This document shows, one piece after another, positions 1-9,673 of a DNA stretch of 64,000 nt. The DNA is from Roseovarius sp. Pro17. Lineage in GTDB: Bacteria; Pseudomonadota; Alphaproteobacteria; Rhodobacterales; Rhodobacteraceae. A program made the position numbers and the translations under genes. The stretch is from NCBI RefSeq assembly GCF_035599575.1, contig NZ_CP141179.1:3757001-3821000 (forward strand). Direction: 5' to 3'. Position 1 is the first letter of the stretch. Every line of letters starts with the position of its first letter. Below the pieces are notes generated by a model, which was given only the letters and a program-made list of their open reading frames with translations, had not been told where the DNA came from and made no database searches.

Positions 1-51
1 TTTCTGGTGTTGAAAAACCTGCTGAATGACCTCACCATCGTGCGCAACTGA
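1..51 (+). CDS. C-terminal end of an unidentified upstream gene (partial)
   Basis: Frame 1 is open from the window edge and ends at a TGA at 49-51, encoding the last 16 residues (ending TIVRN). It sits 23 bp upstream of the next start in the same direction, so the two may be co-transcribed. Too little is visible to name a product. Confidence 0.5.
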   Translation, partial: FLVLKNLLNDLTIVRN

Positions 52-74
52 CACCTGCGCTCAAGGGGATACTG

Positions 75-1634
75 ATGGCACAGCTACGTGCGGCGATTTT
101 CGCCGCACTTTTCCCATGTCTCGCCACCCTGCCCGCTGCCGCGCAGGACGTGACGCTGACCTCGCGCGATGGCGAGGTGACGATTACCGGCGATCTGCAG
201 GGTTTCGATGGCGAGTTCTACCGCGTCGATACCATTTACGGTGAGCTGACAGTCGACGGCTCGGGCGTGCTGTGCGAGGGACCGGGCTGCCCCAACCTGA
301 ACGCATATGTCGCCGAGGCGACCCTGTCGGGCGCGCCAACCATCGGCCGCGTGTTGATGCCCGCGCTAATCGAGGCATTCGCACTGCGCCAAGGGCTGGA
401 GCTTTCGCGCGACAACATATCCGACATCATTTTCGCCTACACCCTTTCCGATCCAGCTACACATGAGGCGCGCGGGCGCTTTCATGTGCGCCTGACCAAT
501 ACCGATGAGGGCTTTGCCGATCTGCTCGCGGGCGAGGCCGACATGGCCATGTCACTGCGCGAGGTCACTCGCAAGGAGGCGATACGTGGCCGCGAAGTGG
601 GCCTTGGCGATCTGCGCGACGCCCGACGCAGCCGCGTGTTGGCGCTCGATGCGCTGGTGCCGCTGGTATCGGCGGGCAATCCGGTGACGACGATCACCAC
701 ACCCGAACTGGCACAGGTGCTGGCTGGTGAGATTACCGATTGGGTGCAACTCGGCGGCGCCGACGCGCCTATCGCGGTGCATCTGCATGACCCCACCACC
801 GGCCTCGGCCAATCAACCGAAAGGCGGATGCTACAAGGCGGGGCCACGGAATTCGTCGCCGGCGCCATACATCACCTGGATGGTGACGCGCTGTCGCAGG
901 CTGTTGCGCAGGATCCATTCTCGCTGGGCATTGGCAGCCGCTCGGAAAAGGGCCTGACCTTTGAGCTGGCCCTGACCGGAGCTTGCGGATTCGCGATGCA
1001 GGCCACCCGTCGCGCGGTCAAGACTGAGGATTACCCCCTTACCGCGCCAATGTTCTTATACCTACCCGCGCGCCGCCTACCCAAGCTGATGCGCGAATTC
1101 CTCGCGTTTACCCGCGAGCCAGCAGCGCAATTGGTGATTCGCCGCGCCGGATTTGTCGACCAACTGCCCGAAGAGATCGCGATCAACGATCAGGGCGATC
1201 GCTTTGCCAACGCCGTGCTGCGCGCCGGAGAGGAAATCACGCTCAGCGATCTTCAACGTATGACGCGCGTGCTTAGCCCGCTGAAACGTCTGACGACAAC
1301 CTTTCGATTCGAACCCGGCTCGGCCCGGCTGGACGCGCAGTCACGCTCAAATGTTGAGAGTCTGGCGCGGGCATTGGAAAGCGGTTTCTACGACGGGCGA
1401 CAGTTAGTCTTTGTCGGTTTTTCAGATGGCGAGGGCCCGGCGAACGCCAACCGCACCATATCCTTGCGCCGCGCAAAGGCCGTGCAGGACGCGGTCATTC
1501 GAACTGCCGAAACCGCGCAACTAGACCGGCTCAAGATGGATATAGAGGCTTTCGGCGAAGCGATGCCCATGGCCTGCGATGACAGCGAATGGGGCCGCCG
1601 CGCCAATCGCCGGGTCGAGATCTGGATGAAATAG
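75..1634 (+). CDS. Periplasmic phosphate-binding-like/OmpA fusion protein
   Basis: A 519-residue envelope protein. Residues 1-23 form a signal peptide (hydrophobic core, AAAQ cleavage region). The middle (about 75-340) resembles PstS-type periplasmic substrate-binding domains (VTTITTPELAQVLAGEITDW, ending in an FLAFTREP-like stretch). The last 130 residues form an OmpA/MotB peptidoglycan-binding domain: FRFEPGSARLD, then VGFSDGEGP with NRTISLRRAKAV, ending in RRANRRVEIW. An AAGGGG ribosome site lies 6 bp before the ATG. Family knowledge suggests it is anchored to peptidoglycan in the periplasm; the ligand is unknown. Transport is unlikely, as no ABC permease genes are nearby. Confidence 0.8.
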   Translation: MAQLRAAIFAALFPCLATLPAAAQDVTLTSRDGEVTITGDLQGFDGEFYRVDTIYGELTVDGSGVLCEGPGCPNLNAYVAEATLSGAPTIGRVLMPALIEAFALRQGLELSRDNISDIIFAYTLSDPATHEARGRFHVRLTNTDEGFADLLAGEADMAMSLREVTRKEAIRGREVGLGDLRDARRSRVLALDALVPLVSAGNPVTTITTPELAQVLAGEITDWVQLGGADAPIAVHLHDPTTGLGQSTERRMLQGGATEFVAGAIHHLDGDALSQAVAQDPFSLGIGSRSEKGLTFELALTGACGFAMQATRRAVKTEDYPLTAPMFLYLPARRLPKLMREFLAFTREPAAQLVIRRAGFVDQLPEEIAINDQGDRFANAVLRAGEEITLSDLQRMTRVLSPLKRLTTTFRFEPGSARLDAQSRSNVESLARALESGFYDGRQLVFVGFSDGEGPANANRTISLRRAKAVQDAVIRTAETAQLDRLKMDIEAFGEAMPMACDDSEWGRRANRRVEIWMK

Positions 1635-1772
1635 CGCCCAGCGCCTGATCTGCGGGCTTTCAATGTGAACCGCACCGCAGGATTGGAGTATCTTTACGAA
1701 GGGAATGCCTGAGGACCGCGCTTAGACAACTTTCATTGTTCGACAAATACTCCCGCCGGACGCGGCTCCGGC

Positions 1773-2735
1773 TCATTCACTGAGCATCCATTGCCCATCA
1801 GGCCAAAAGGCGTGGTAGGCGAAAGCGAACATTACGTCATGTGGAACGTCCCGCCCGCTGGAGTCCCGCACCCGCACAGTGCCGACATCACGCCCCTCTC
1901 CGATCCGCGTGGTATCTAGTGCAGATGCCTGTCCGGCCTCCCAAGAGAGCGTCACCTCTGCCTCGCGTATCTCTCTCGCTTCGCGCAGCCGCGTCAACGG
2001 CCATGCACGCGCACCGACACGCACGACGCGTGCCAGCGCCGGGATGCCATGCGGCGGAGGATCGCCGCTGTATAGAAATGGGCGCGATGCGCTGTCGTAG
2101 CGCGCATAGGGGTTTCGTCCGTATTGCGGGCCTTGCTGTGGCGGCTCCATCACCAGCCCGCCGGGCGCGCGGGCGCGGAACTGGTCCCAGCTTTCCATCC
2201 ATGCGGGCAGGGCGGTCAACTGCGTTCCCGTGAGATCGCCAACGATGGCGAGGCCTTGTGCCTGCTGCCACCAGCTATGGGTTTCGCGGTCATACATGAC
2301 CATATCCGAATTGCGCAGCTTGCCCGAGACACCAAAGCTGAGCGTGCCATGCGCGGTGCGCCGGTCGAACACGATGCCCGAGTTGCAGAGCGGGCAGAAG
2401 GTGACGGCGATGGGCACGCCTGCCACTGTATCATTCACGATCTCGTGCCACATGAGATAGCGCACCGGATAGGCGCGCGGCGGCGTGCCGGCGATTTCGA
2501 CAGTGATGACTGGCTCAGGCCCGTCGATGCGCGTCTCGCCTACCGCCTTGCGAAAGGTTGGCGCGTCGATGGCCTGAATGCCGTCCTTGGGCGGGCCGCC
2601 CGAGAGAATTTCGGCCCAGCTTTCGATGTTGCGCTTGGCAAAGTTCGTCTGTGGCCACTCAGGTTTCCAGAATGTGGGATCGGCCCCGGCGCCCGTGGCC
2701 ATCAGGGTCAGCGCGATCAAAGCGAGGCGAAGCAT
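1773..2735 (-). CDS. DUF3179 domain-containing secreted protein
   Basis: A 320-residue protein with an N-terminal signal peptide (LALIALTLMATGAGA, cleavage before DPTF). The DUF3179 hallmark VTFCPLCNSGIVFDR lies near residue 115, with a CxxC pair that may bind metal or be redox active. Further typical segments are YPVRYLMWHEIVND and SWWQQAQG. The biochemical role of the family is not established. It converges on the OmpA-like gene across a 138-bp gap in which I see no clear terminator. It is followed in the same direction by no close partner, so it is probably monocistronic. Confidence 0.8.
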   Translation of the reverse strand: MLRLALIALTLMATGAGADPTFWKPEWPQTNFAKRNIESWAEILSGGPPKDGIQAIDAPTFRKAVGETRIDGPEPVITVEIAGTPPRAYPVRYLMWHEIVNDTVAGVPIAVTFCPLCNSGIVFDRRTAHGTLSFGVSGKLRNSDMVMYDRETHSWWQQAQGLAIVGDLTGTQLTALPAWMESWDQFRARAPGGLVMEPPQQGPQYGRNPYARYDSASRPFLYSGDPPPHGIPALARVVRVGARAWPLTRLREAREIREAEVTLSWEAGQASALDTTRIGEGRDVGTVRVRDSSGRDVPHDVMFAFAYHAFWPDGQWMLSE

Positions 2736-2813
2736 GGTTGCGGTCCTCTCATGTTGCGATTCGCTACAGCATGAGCCACCCGCGCGCTCCGGGCCAGTAA
2801 ACTTGCCGAGGGA

Positions 2814-3620
2814 TCAGTCGCTATGCTCGCCCTTGGCGCGCTCTGCCTCGATCCGCTCCATCGCCACGATCCATTCGCGGTCCCGCAGGATGCGGCGAAA
2901 GGCGCGCCGCAACTCGCCCACGGCGTCGCTTTGATACCAGCGCCCATGCGCAAGGATCAGGCGCTGCGGTTCCCATGCGATCATGCGCTCGACGGCCTCG
3001 GCCAATGGTGCCTTGCGAAAGGTCTGGCGCATGTCGGGTGGCATCTTGCCGTCGCTGTCGTCGATTCCGGCGATCCAGACGAGGGGGCGCATCCACGTGG
3101 GTAGCTTTGCCGTCTCGAAATTCTCGATCAGGTCGGTCAGGATCAGCGTGGCAGAGGCGCGGTGCAAAAATACCGCCTCGCGATGCACCTTGCTGCCTTC
3201 AACGATCATCTGGTCGATTTGTCCGGCCCAAGATGGCTCGGCTTCTTGTCCGAGATCGGTATCGAACACCAGCGATAGACCCTTTTTCGCCGCACGTTCC
3301 ACTACGCCGGGGGCGGCGTAGGCGGCGGCATCGGGGTAGGCCTGCTGCCAATCGCGGACATACGAATAGTGAATCCAATTAGGCGCGATCAAATGCCTCA
3401 CCGGCCCCAGAGCGTGCAGTTCGGTGCGTAGCCCGTCCGTCAGTAATGTTGGGGAATGAACCCAAAGATCGCCATTCTCCAGCCGTACCACGGTGCAGCG
3501 GGTTGAGAACGGCATACCGTAAAAGCTAAGTGCCGGACCGTCTACCAGCCAAATGTCATCGGCCACGGGCTTGAGCGTGTTCAGTGGCTCATAGCCCGTG
3601 GCATTTTTCAGCAGTGCCAA
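2814..3620 (-). CDS. DUF4336 domain-containing protein (metallo-hydrolase-like fold)
   Basis: A 268-residue protein matching the DUF4336 family (LWVHSPTLLTDGLRTEL, HLIAPNWIHYSYVRDW, LILAHGRWY). The family resembles degenerate metallo-beta-lactamase-like proteins; no reaction is established. The only start upstream of the conserved N-terminus is a TTG at 3618-3620, one base past the stop of the cyclophilin gene. Translation is therefore probably coupled to the two cyclophilin genes upstream. No strong ribosome site is visible, so the exact start is uncertain. The internal ATG at residue 36 would delete conserved sequence. Confidence 0.75.
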   Translation of the reverse strand: MALLKNATGYEPLNTLKPVADDIWLVDGPALSFYGMPFSTRCTVVRLENGDLWVHSPTLLTDGLRTELHALGPVRHLIAPNWIHYSYVRDWQQAYPDAAAYAAPGVVERAAKKGLSLVFDTDLGQEAEPSWAGQIDQMIVEGSKVHREAVFLHRASATLILTDLIENFETAKLPTWMRPLVWIAGIDDSDGKMPPDMRQTFRKAPLAEAVERMIAWEPQRLILAHGRWYQSDAVGELRRAFRRILRDREWIVAMERIEAERAKGEHSD

Positions 3621-3621
3621 G

Positions 3622-4173
3622 TCAGTCGATAACTTTGACGGATTGCATGACGTCCGGTGTGCCGTCGACTTCGCCGTTGCTACCGGCGCCGCGCTTGATC
3701 GCGTTCACTACGTCCATGCCGTCGGTTACCTTGCCGACGACAGTGTACTGGCCGTTCAGATGCGGTGCGGGGCCGAACATGATAAAGAACTGGCTGTTTG
3801 CACTGTCGGGGCTTTGGCTGCGGGCCATGCCGATGACGCCTGCCTCGAACGGTTGGTCCGAAAACTCGGCCTTGAGGTCGGGCATGTCGCTGCCGCCTTG
3901 GCCTGCGAGGCTCAAATTGCCACCCTCCAGCTTGCCATTTTGCACATCGCCGGTCTGGGCCATGAAGCCGCTGATGACGCGGTGAAAGACGACGCCGTCA
4001 TATGCGCCGTCTTTGGCCAGTGCCGTGATCCGCTCCACATGCTGGGGCGCGACATCCTCAAAGAGATCGATGGTGACGGTGCCGTTTGCCTCGCCTCCAA
4101 TGTCGATCTCAAGGCCAGTGGCCAGCGCCGGTGCGGCGGTCGCCATTAAAACTGCTGCCAGAATATTACGCAT
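3622..4173 (-). CDS. Periplasmic cyclophilin-type peptidyl-prolyl isomerase
   Basis: A 183-residue cyclophilin with a short signal peptide (MRNILAAVLMATAAPALAT), so it probably folds proteins in the periplasm. The core shows FHRVISGFMAQTGD, GMARSQSPDSANSQFF and LNGQYTVVGKV, including the FHR and QFF elements of the active site. Its start overlaps the end of the following cyclophilin gene by 8 bp, with an AAGGTGG ribosome site inside that gene. The pair is therefore one operon encoding a cytoplasmic and an exported isomerase. The DUF4336 gene follows one base after its stop. Confidence 0.88.
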   Translation of the reverse strand: MRNILAAVLMATAAPALATGLEIDIGGEANGTVTIDLFEDVAPQHVERITALAKDGAYDGVVFHRVISGFMAQTGDVQNGKLEGGNLSLAGQGGSDMPDLKAEFSDQPFEAGVIGMARSQSPDSANSQFFIMFGPAPHLNGQYTVVGKVTDGMDVVNAIKRGAGSNGEVDGTPDVMQSVKVID

Positions 4174-4672
4174 CGGAGGCCACCTTGACGCTGATCATAC
4201 GGTCGGGGTTCGCGGGCGGCTCGCCCTTGGCGATGGCGTCCACATGCTCCATCCCCTGAATGACGCGGCCATAGACGGTGTATTGCCCGTTCAGGAAATG
4301 GTTGTCCTTGAAGCTGATGAAAAACTGGCTGTTCGCGCTGTCGGGGTTCGCGCTGCGCGCCGCGCCCAACGTGCCGCGATCATGCGGAATCTTCGAGAAT
4401 TCGGCCTTGAGGTTCGGCAGGTCACTGCCACCCGTACCCGCGCCGCGGGGATTGTAGTCCTTTTCCATGTTGCCGTTCGCCACATCGCCGGTCTGGGCCA
4501 TAAAGCCGTCGATCACCCGGTGAAAGGCCACGTTGTCGTAAGCGCCGCTGCGCGCCAGTTCTTTCATCCGCTCGGAATGATCGGGGGCGACGTCGGGCAA
4601 AAGCTCAATCGCGACGGTGCCGTCCTTCAGCTCAATGAGGATAGTGTTTTCGGGGTCTTTGATCTCGGCCAT
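4166..4672 (-). CDS. Cytoplasmic cyclophilin-type peptidyl-prolyl isomerase
   Basis: A 168-residue cyclophilin without a signal peptide, hence cytoplasmic. It has the core motifs FHRVIDGFMAQTGD, SANSQFFISF and FLNGQYTVYGRV. An AAAAAGGAG ribosome site precedes the ATG. It is the first gene of a minus-strand operon with the exported paralogue and the DUF4336 gene. It diverges from pgk across about 130 bp that should hold both promoters. The two cyclophilins share the same domain core and look like an ancient tandem duplication in which one copy gained a signal peptide. Confidence 0.9.
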   Translation of the reverse strand: MAEIKDPENTILIELKDGTVAIELLPDVAPDHSERMKELARSGAYDNVAFHRVIDGFMAQTGDVANGNMEKDYNPRGAGTGGSDLPNLKAEFSKIPHDRGTLGAARSANPDSANSQFFISFKDNHFLNGQYTVYGRVIQGMEHVDAIAKGEPPANPDRMISVKVASDA

Positions 4673-4804
4673 GGATGGGCCTCCTTTTTGAATGTATTGC
4701 CATGATATCTAGGCGTTTGAGCGCGCGTTGCCAAGCAGGCCGTCTTGACGCATCGGCGTCGTCACGCCAAGAGGGGGCGGACCTCGCTAGGCAAGGATAG
4801 TGGC

Positions 4805-5989
4805 ATGAACTGGAAAACCCTCGACGACATGGACCTGAAGGGCAAGCGCGTGCTGACCCGCGTGGACATCAACGTGCCGGTTGAGGGCGGGCGCGTCACC
4901 GACGCCACTCGGATCGAGCGGATCGTGGCCACGGTCGAGGATATTCTCGCCAAAGGTGGTCGCCCTATCCTGATTGCGCATTTCGGACGCCCCAAGGGCA
5001 AGGTGGTGCTGGATATGTCCCTGCGCGTTGTTCTGCCTGCGTTGGAAAAGGCGCTGGGACATAGTGTGCGCCTGATCGAGACGCTGGAAGGCGCTGAGAA
5101 CCTGACGGCCGAGGCCGCCGCCGCCGAGGTGCTGCTGCTGGAAAACATCCGCTTTCATCCCGGTGAAGAGGCGAATGATCCCGAATTCGCCGCCCGCCTT
5201 GCCGCGCTGGGCGATATCTATTGCAACGATGCCTTTTCCGCCGCGCATCGCGCCCATGCCAGCACGGCGGCCATCGCGCATCTGATGCCCTCTTGCGCGG
5301 GCCGTTTGATGCAGGCCGAACTGGAGGCGCTGGAGGCCGCGCTTGGCGCGCCTAAACGCCCGGTCGTCGCCGTCGTTGGCGGCGCCAAGGTATCGACCAA
5401 GCTGGATCTGCTGAGCAACCTTGTTGAAAAGGTCGACAGCCTCGTGATTGGCGGCGGTATGGCCAACACGTTCCTTGCGGCGCAGGGCCTGAGCGTGGGC
5501 AAGTCGCTGTGCGAGCATGACATGGCAAAAACCGCGCGCCAGATTATGGGCAAAGCCGCCGATCAGGGCTGTGAAATCATCCTGCCTGCCGACATCGTCG
5601 TCGCGCGCGAATTCGCCGAGAACGCGCCGAATGAGGTTCTGGCGGTGCATCTGTGCCCCGACGATGCGATGATCCTCGACGCCGGGCCGCGCAGTGTCGC
5701 GCGCGTCTCTGAAGCGCTGGATAGAGCGAAAACGTTGATCTGGAACGGCCCCCTTGGTGCATTCGAAATCGAACCGTTTGACGCCGCCACCAACGCCGCC
5801 GCCCGTCACGCCGCCGAACTGACCCGCGCGGGCAAGTTGGTGTCGGTCGCGGGCGGCGGCGATACGGTCGCCGCCCTGAATCGGGCTGGGGCAGCGGATG
5901 ATTTTACCTACATCTCGACCGCCGGGGGCGCGTTTCTGGAATGGATGGAGGGCAAGGATTTGCCTGGTGTCGCCGCCCTGAAGGGGTGA
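4805..5989 (+). CDS. pgk: Phosphoglycerate kinase
   Basis: A 394-residue enzyme converting 1,3-bisphosphoglycerate and ADP to 3-phosphoglycerate and ATP. Family motifs are present in order: [12 protein letters not shown] near the N-terminus, [58 protein letters not shown] and [13 protein letters not shown] near the C-terminus. The ATG at 4805 matches the usual start ([16 protein letters not shown]). An in-frame ATG 60 bp upstream would add a basic tail not seen in the family. The class I aldolase follows after 88 bp, so the two glycolytic genes probably form a unit. Confidence 0.96.
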   Translation: MNWKTLDDMDLKGKRVLTRVDINVPVEGGRVTDATRIERIVATVEDILAKGGRPILIAHFGRPKGKVVLDMSLRVVLPALEKALGHSVRLIETLEGAENLTAEAAAAEVLLLENIRFHPGEEANDPEFAARLAALGDIYCNDAFSAAHRAHASTAAIAHLMPSCAGRLMQAELEALEAALGAPKRPVVAVVGGAKVSTKLDLLSNLVEKVDSLVIGGGMANTFLAAQGLSVGKSLCEHDMAKTARQIMGKAADQGCEIILPADIVVAREFAENAPNEVLAVHLCPDDAMILDAGPRSVARVSEALDRAKTLIWNGPLGAFEIEPFDAATNAAARHAAELTRAGKLVSVAGGGDTVAALNRAGAADDFTYISTAGGAFLEWMEGKDLPGVAALKG

Positions 5990-6077
5990 AGCGTTAGCGC
6001 GACCACAATTGCCAGCAAGCCGGCGCTGACATAAAAGCGCGCAGGACATTGAAATTTTGATGAGCGGAGCCGAACCC

Positions 6078-6971
6078 ATGCCGAACGCAGCCCAAGCAGA
6101 GAAAATTCGCGCCGGGAACGGCTTTGTTGCGGCGCTCGATCAGTCGGGAGGATCGACGCCCAAGGCGCTGGCCCTCTATGGCGTGGCCGAGGATGCCTAT
6201 GGCTCGGACGCCGAAATGTTCGATCTGATACATGCGATGCGCGCCCGCATCGCGCAGGCGCCCGATTTCAACGGCGACAAAGTGATCGGCGCGATCCTAT
6301 TCGAGATGACGATGGACCGCGAAATGGGTGGCAAGCCCTCGGCGCGCTACCTTTGGGAAGAACGCGGCGTCGTGCCGTTCCTCAAAGTCGACAAGGGGCT
6401 GGAGGCCGAATCCGACGGCGTGCGCCTGATGAAACCGATGCCCGATCTGGATGCGCTGTGCAAACGCGCAGTCGATGCCGGGATATTTGGCACCAAGATG
6501 CGCTCGGTCATAGACGCGGCGTCAGCCAGCGGGATTGAGGCGATTGTTGCTCAGCAGTTCGAGGTGGGGCAGCAAATTCTGGGTCACGGCCTGATCCCGA
6601 TCATCGAACCCGAAGTGACCATCTCGATCAACGACAAGGCCGAGGCTGAGGCCCTACTGCTGGACACGATCGCGCGCCATTTGGACGCATTGCCCGAGGG
6701 CACAGAAGTTATGCTGAAGCTGACGCTGCCCGAGACGGCGAACCAGTATCAGGCACTGACCCAGCACCCTGCCGTCATGCGCGTTGTCGCCTTGTCGGGC
6801 GGTTATAGCCGCGACGAGGCGAACCGCCGTCTAGCCCAGAATAGTGGAATCGTCGCCAGCTTTAGCCGCGCGCTGACCGAGGGGCTGTCGACCGATCAGA
6901 CCGATGCCGAGTTCAACTCAACCATCGGCAAAACGATAGACAGCATCCACGCAGCGTCTGTCGTGGGGTGA
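6078..6971 (+). CDS. fbaB: Class I fructose-bisphosphate aldolase
   Basis: A 297-residue bacterial class I (Schiff-base) aldolase interconverting fructose 1,6-bisphosphate with dihydroxyacetone phosphate and glyceraldehyde 3-phosphate. Recognisable segments are AALDQSGGSTPKAL near the N-terminus, PFLKVDKGLE, GTKMRSVID, IPIIEPEV, and VMLKLTLPE containing the likely Schiff-base lysine. It ends in SGGYSRDEANRRL. The start at 6078 is chosen because GGAG lies at a proper distance. In-frame TTG/ATG codons at 6057/6060 would add six or seven unsupported residues. Gene name given by family; the context with pgk supports a glycolytic or gluconeogenic role. Confidence 0.9.
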   Translation: MPNAAQAEKIRAGNGFVAALDQSGGSTPKALALYGVAEDAYGSDAEMFDLIHAMRARIAQAPDFNGDKVIGAILFEMTMDREMGGKPSARYLWEERGVVPFLKVDKGLEAESDGVRLMKPMPDLDALCKRAVDAGIFGTKMRSVIDAASASGIEAIVAQQFEVGQQILGHGLIPIIEPEVTISINDKAEAEALLLDTIARHLDALPEGTEVMLKLTLPETANQYQALTQHPAVMRVVALSGGYSRDEANRRLAQNSGIVASFSRALTEGLSTDQTDAEFNSTIGKTIDSIHAASVVG

Positions 6972-7054
6972 TGTAGGGCACTCGCGCCGTCCTGGTCATC
7001 TGCGAAATACGGTGCAAAAATGGTCCGCGCGAGGGCCAAGAGGATCGCGGCGCG

Positions 7055-7975
7055 ATGACCAAACTTGTTTTGCTGCACAAGGCCGACTCGATCTACGAGG
7101 ACGAGCCGGATGCAAAATATGACTTTCCCAAAAGCTACCTGAAAGCGATCCGCGAGGCGGTCGGCGATTGGGCGATCTATTATGAGCCGGTCAAGGCCGG
7201 CCCGCGCGGCTATTTCGCCGTCGCCAAGATCATGTCTGTTATTCCCAAACCAGGGGTAGAGGGCCGGTATCTAGCTCTGATTGAGCCGGGCAGCTACCTG
7301 CCGTTTGACCGGGAGGTGCCGCGTCTGAGCGACGGTCGCCCGATGGAACGCGCTTTGATGCAAGCCGATGGGACGCCGAAAAAGGGCGGTGCGCAGCAGT
7401 TGGCCGTCCGGCGTCTGCCCGAGGAGGATTTTGCGAGAATTGTCGATCTTGGTCTGCCGCAAGAGCTGGAACAGATTGAGGCCGCCCGTTACGGCACTGT
7501 CGCCGCCGGATTCGACGAAGCAGCTACCCCGTTCCATCGCCCGGTGTTGGAGCGTTTGACGCGCCGCCCCTACCGCGATGTTGCGTTTCGCCGCAAGGTC
7601 CGCGACGCCTACGACTATCGCTGCGCTCTGTCTGGTCTGCGTCTACGCAATGGCGGCGGTCGCCCCGAAGTGCAGGCGGCGCATATCCGCCCTGTGGAAA
7701 GCCACGGCAGTGATTCCGTTCGTAACGGTCTGGCGCTCTCGGGTACACTTCACTGGATGTTTGATCGCGGGTTGATCTCGGTGGCTGAGGACCGCACGAT
7801 ACTGATTTCGCGCAATAAGGTGCCATCCGACGTGACGGACCGTCTGATCGTACCGGATGGCAAGCTGTGCCTGCCAAGCGATCAACGCGATTGGCCGCAC
7901 CCGGAAAATCTGCGCTGGCACCGCGAGAATGTGTTCGGCCATGTCGTCACGACCGACCCCGTGCCGTGGGCGTAA
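7055..7975 (+). CDS. HNH endonuclease family protein
   Basis: A 306-residue protein with a C-terminal HNH nuclease domain (about 185-260): YDYRCALSGLRL, then VQAAHIRPVESHGSD with the first catalytic histidine, NGLALSGTLHWMFDRGLI with the central Asn and second His, and a final ILISRNKV strand. The N-terminal 170 residues carry no domain I can name. No methyltransferase or restriction subunit sits beside it, so a classic restriction-modification role is not supported. Such solitary HNH proteins are common in alphaproteobacteria and have no defined function. The start is preceded by AAGAGGA. Confidence 0.8.
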   Translation: MTKLVLLHKADSIYEDEPDAKYDFPKSYLKAIREAVGDWAIYYEPVKAGPRGYFAVAKIMSVIPKPGVEGRYLALIEPGSYLPFDREVPRLSDGRPMERALMQADGTPKKGGAQQLAVRRLPEEDFARIVDLGLPQELEQIEAARYGTVAAGFDEAATPFHRPVLERLTRRPYRDVAFRRKVRDAYDYRCALSGLRLRNGGGRPEVQAAHIRPVESHGSDSVRNGLALSGTLHWMFDRGLISVAEDRTILISRNKVPSDVTDRLIVPDGKLCLPSDQRDWPHPENLRWHRENVFGHVVTTDPVPWA

Positions 7976-8044
7976 GGGGGGTCGTAACGATGACGCTGTT
8001 GCATCTTTTTGCCGAACTATCCTCGCCAACGGCCTAACGCGCCC

Positions 8045-9673
8045 TTAGCTCAGTCGCGCAAGGATGGCATCGGTATCGACGCCCGAAATCGCACCGGGTG
8101 CGCGGCCGCGCTCTCCGGTGAGGCGGGTTGCGATATAGGCCTCTGCGATGGCGGGCGGCGCTTGTCGGATCAGGACTGACGCGGTCAGCAGCGTGCCCAG
8201 GCTATCGGCGTACCAGCGGGCCTGACCCTCATCCGGCAGGCGCGGGAAACGGCCCATATGGGCGCGCAGGGCCGCGTCATAGCGGCGGTATTCGCCAGTG
8301 ACCTCGCCCAGTGCGTCGCTCAGCACTTCGCCGGACATCGGAACGGTGCGAAGCGTGCGCAGAATGTCGAGGCAGATGACGTTCCCGGACCCTTCCCAGA
8401 TCGAATTCAGCGGTGCCTCGCGATAAAGCAGCGGCAGGCCGGTATCCTCAATATAGCCCATGCCGCCAAGGCACTCCATCGCCTCGCCGACGACCATCGG
8501 ACACAGGCGATTGCCAAGGAACTTGGCCAGCGCCACGCCGAGACGTGCGAATGCGCGGCCCTGTTCGGTCGTGTCATCAAAGGCGCGCGCGACGGCAAGG
8601 CCCAGTGCCAGCGTGCCCTCCCAGTCCAGCGTGAGGTCGGCCAGCACACTGCGCATCAGCGGCTGGTCGATCAGCTTGGCATCCCCGACGCTGCGATGAC
8701 TGCACCAGTACTGCGCCGCGCCCAGCGCCGCGCGCATGAGGCCAGCGGGCGCCATCGCAGTATCAAGGCGGGTGTGATGGATCATCTCGACCACGCGGCG
8801 GATACCGTCGCCCTCGTCTCCCAGCGGATAGGCCAGTGCGTCTGCATATTCGATCTCGGCCAGCGCGTTCGAGCGGTTGCCCAGTTTGTCCTTTAGCCGC
8901 TGGATATGTATCGCGTTGCGCGTGCCGTCCAGCCAGCGCGGCACGAGGAACGCGGTCAACCCGCCGGGGGCCTGTGCCAGCGTGACAAAGCCGTCGGACA
9001 TGGGGGCGGAGCAGAACCATTTATGCCCGCGCAGCCGATAGGCATCCCCGTCGCGCACGGCGCGGGTGGACGTCCGGCTGAGGTCCGAGCCGCCCTGTTT
9101 TTCGGTCAGGGCCATGCCCATGGTCGCTGCAGCCTTTTGCGCCAGCGGTTTGATCGCGGGATCGTAGAGGCGCGCGGTCAGCTTTGGCACCCATTGATCG
9201 AACAGGTCGGGCGAGGCGCGCAGGGCAGGGACGGCGGCGTAGGTCATCGTCATGGGACAGCAGACCCCCGGCTCGACCTGCGAGGTCAGATAGACCATCG
9301 CGGCATGGGTGGAATGGCCGCCCGTCGCCCCCTCCCACGGTAGCGAGGCATAGCCGGCGCCAAGGCCGGTTTGCAGCAGCGTGTGATAGGCGGGATGATA
9401 CGCCACCTCGTCCAGTCGCCGCCCACCTGCATCGAACAGGCGCGCTTCGGGCGGGTGGCGGTTCGCGTCGATCCCTGCGTCGCGCATTGCCGTGCGCCCG
9501 ATCTTGCGCCCATAGAGCGCCAGATGATCGCCATCGGCGCCAAAGCCGTGATCGCGCAGGGCCGGATCACTCTCCCACAGGTCCAGATCGCCGCGCGGAG
9601 GGGGTTGATTCAGCACCTCATGCGTGTCGGTCTCACTATGCGGGCCGGACCGGTCCGGGCGGGTGTCGGGCAT
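8045..9673 (-). CDS. aidB: AidB-type acyl-CoA dehydrogenase family protein
   Basis: A 542-residue flavoprotein matching E. coli AidB in length and layout. Signatures are the N-terminal NQPPPRGDLDLWESDPALRD, LPWEGATGGHSTHA, CPMTMTYAAVPAL, GMALTEKQGGSDLSRT, LRGHKWFCSAPMSD, RLKDKLGNRSNALAE, and NSIWEGSGNVICLDILR near the C-terminus. AidB binds FAD and DNA and is linked to the alkylation (adaptive) response, though its substrate is unsettled. The ATG at 9673 with AGGAG just upstream replaces a longer reading that adds 39 unrelated residues. No ada or alkB gene lies in the window, so regulation cannot be inferred. Confidence 0.88.
   Translation of the reverse strand: MPDTRPDRSGPHSETDTHEVLNQPPPRGDLDLWESDPALRDHGFGADGDHLALYGRKIGRTAMRDAGIDANRHPPEARLFDAGGRRLDEVAYHPAYHTLLQTGLGAGYASLPWEGATGGHSTHAAMVYLTSQVEPGVCCPMTMTYAAVPALRASPDLFDQWVPKLTARLYDPAIKPLAQKAAATMGMALTEKQGGSDLSRTSTRAVRDGDAYRLRGHKWFCSAPMSDGFVTLAQAPGGLTAFLVPRWLDGTRNAIHIQRLKDKLGNRSNALAEIEYADALAYPLGDEGDGIRRVVEMIHHTRLDTAMAPAGLMRAALGAAQYWCSHRSVGDAKLIDQPLMRSVLADLTLDWEGTLALGLAVARAFDDTTEQGRAFARLGVALAKFLGNRLCPMVVGEAMECLGGMGYIEDTGLPLLYREAPLNSIWEGSGNVICLDILRTLRTVPMSGEVLSDALGEVTGEYRRYDAALRAHMGRFPRLPDEGQARWYADSLGTLLTASVLIRQAPPAIAEAYIATRLTGERGRAPGAISGVDTDAILARLS

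Noticed and set aside
4787..6079. A 430-codon minus-strand frame opposite pgk
   Set aside because: Antisense shadow of a highly conserved glycolytic gene; no protein-family features.
7055..7975. HNH gene as part of a restriction or phage-defence system
   Set aside because: No methyltransferase, helicase or other defence gene lies within several kilobases; neighbours are housekeeping genes.
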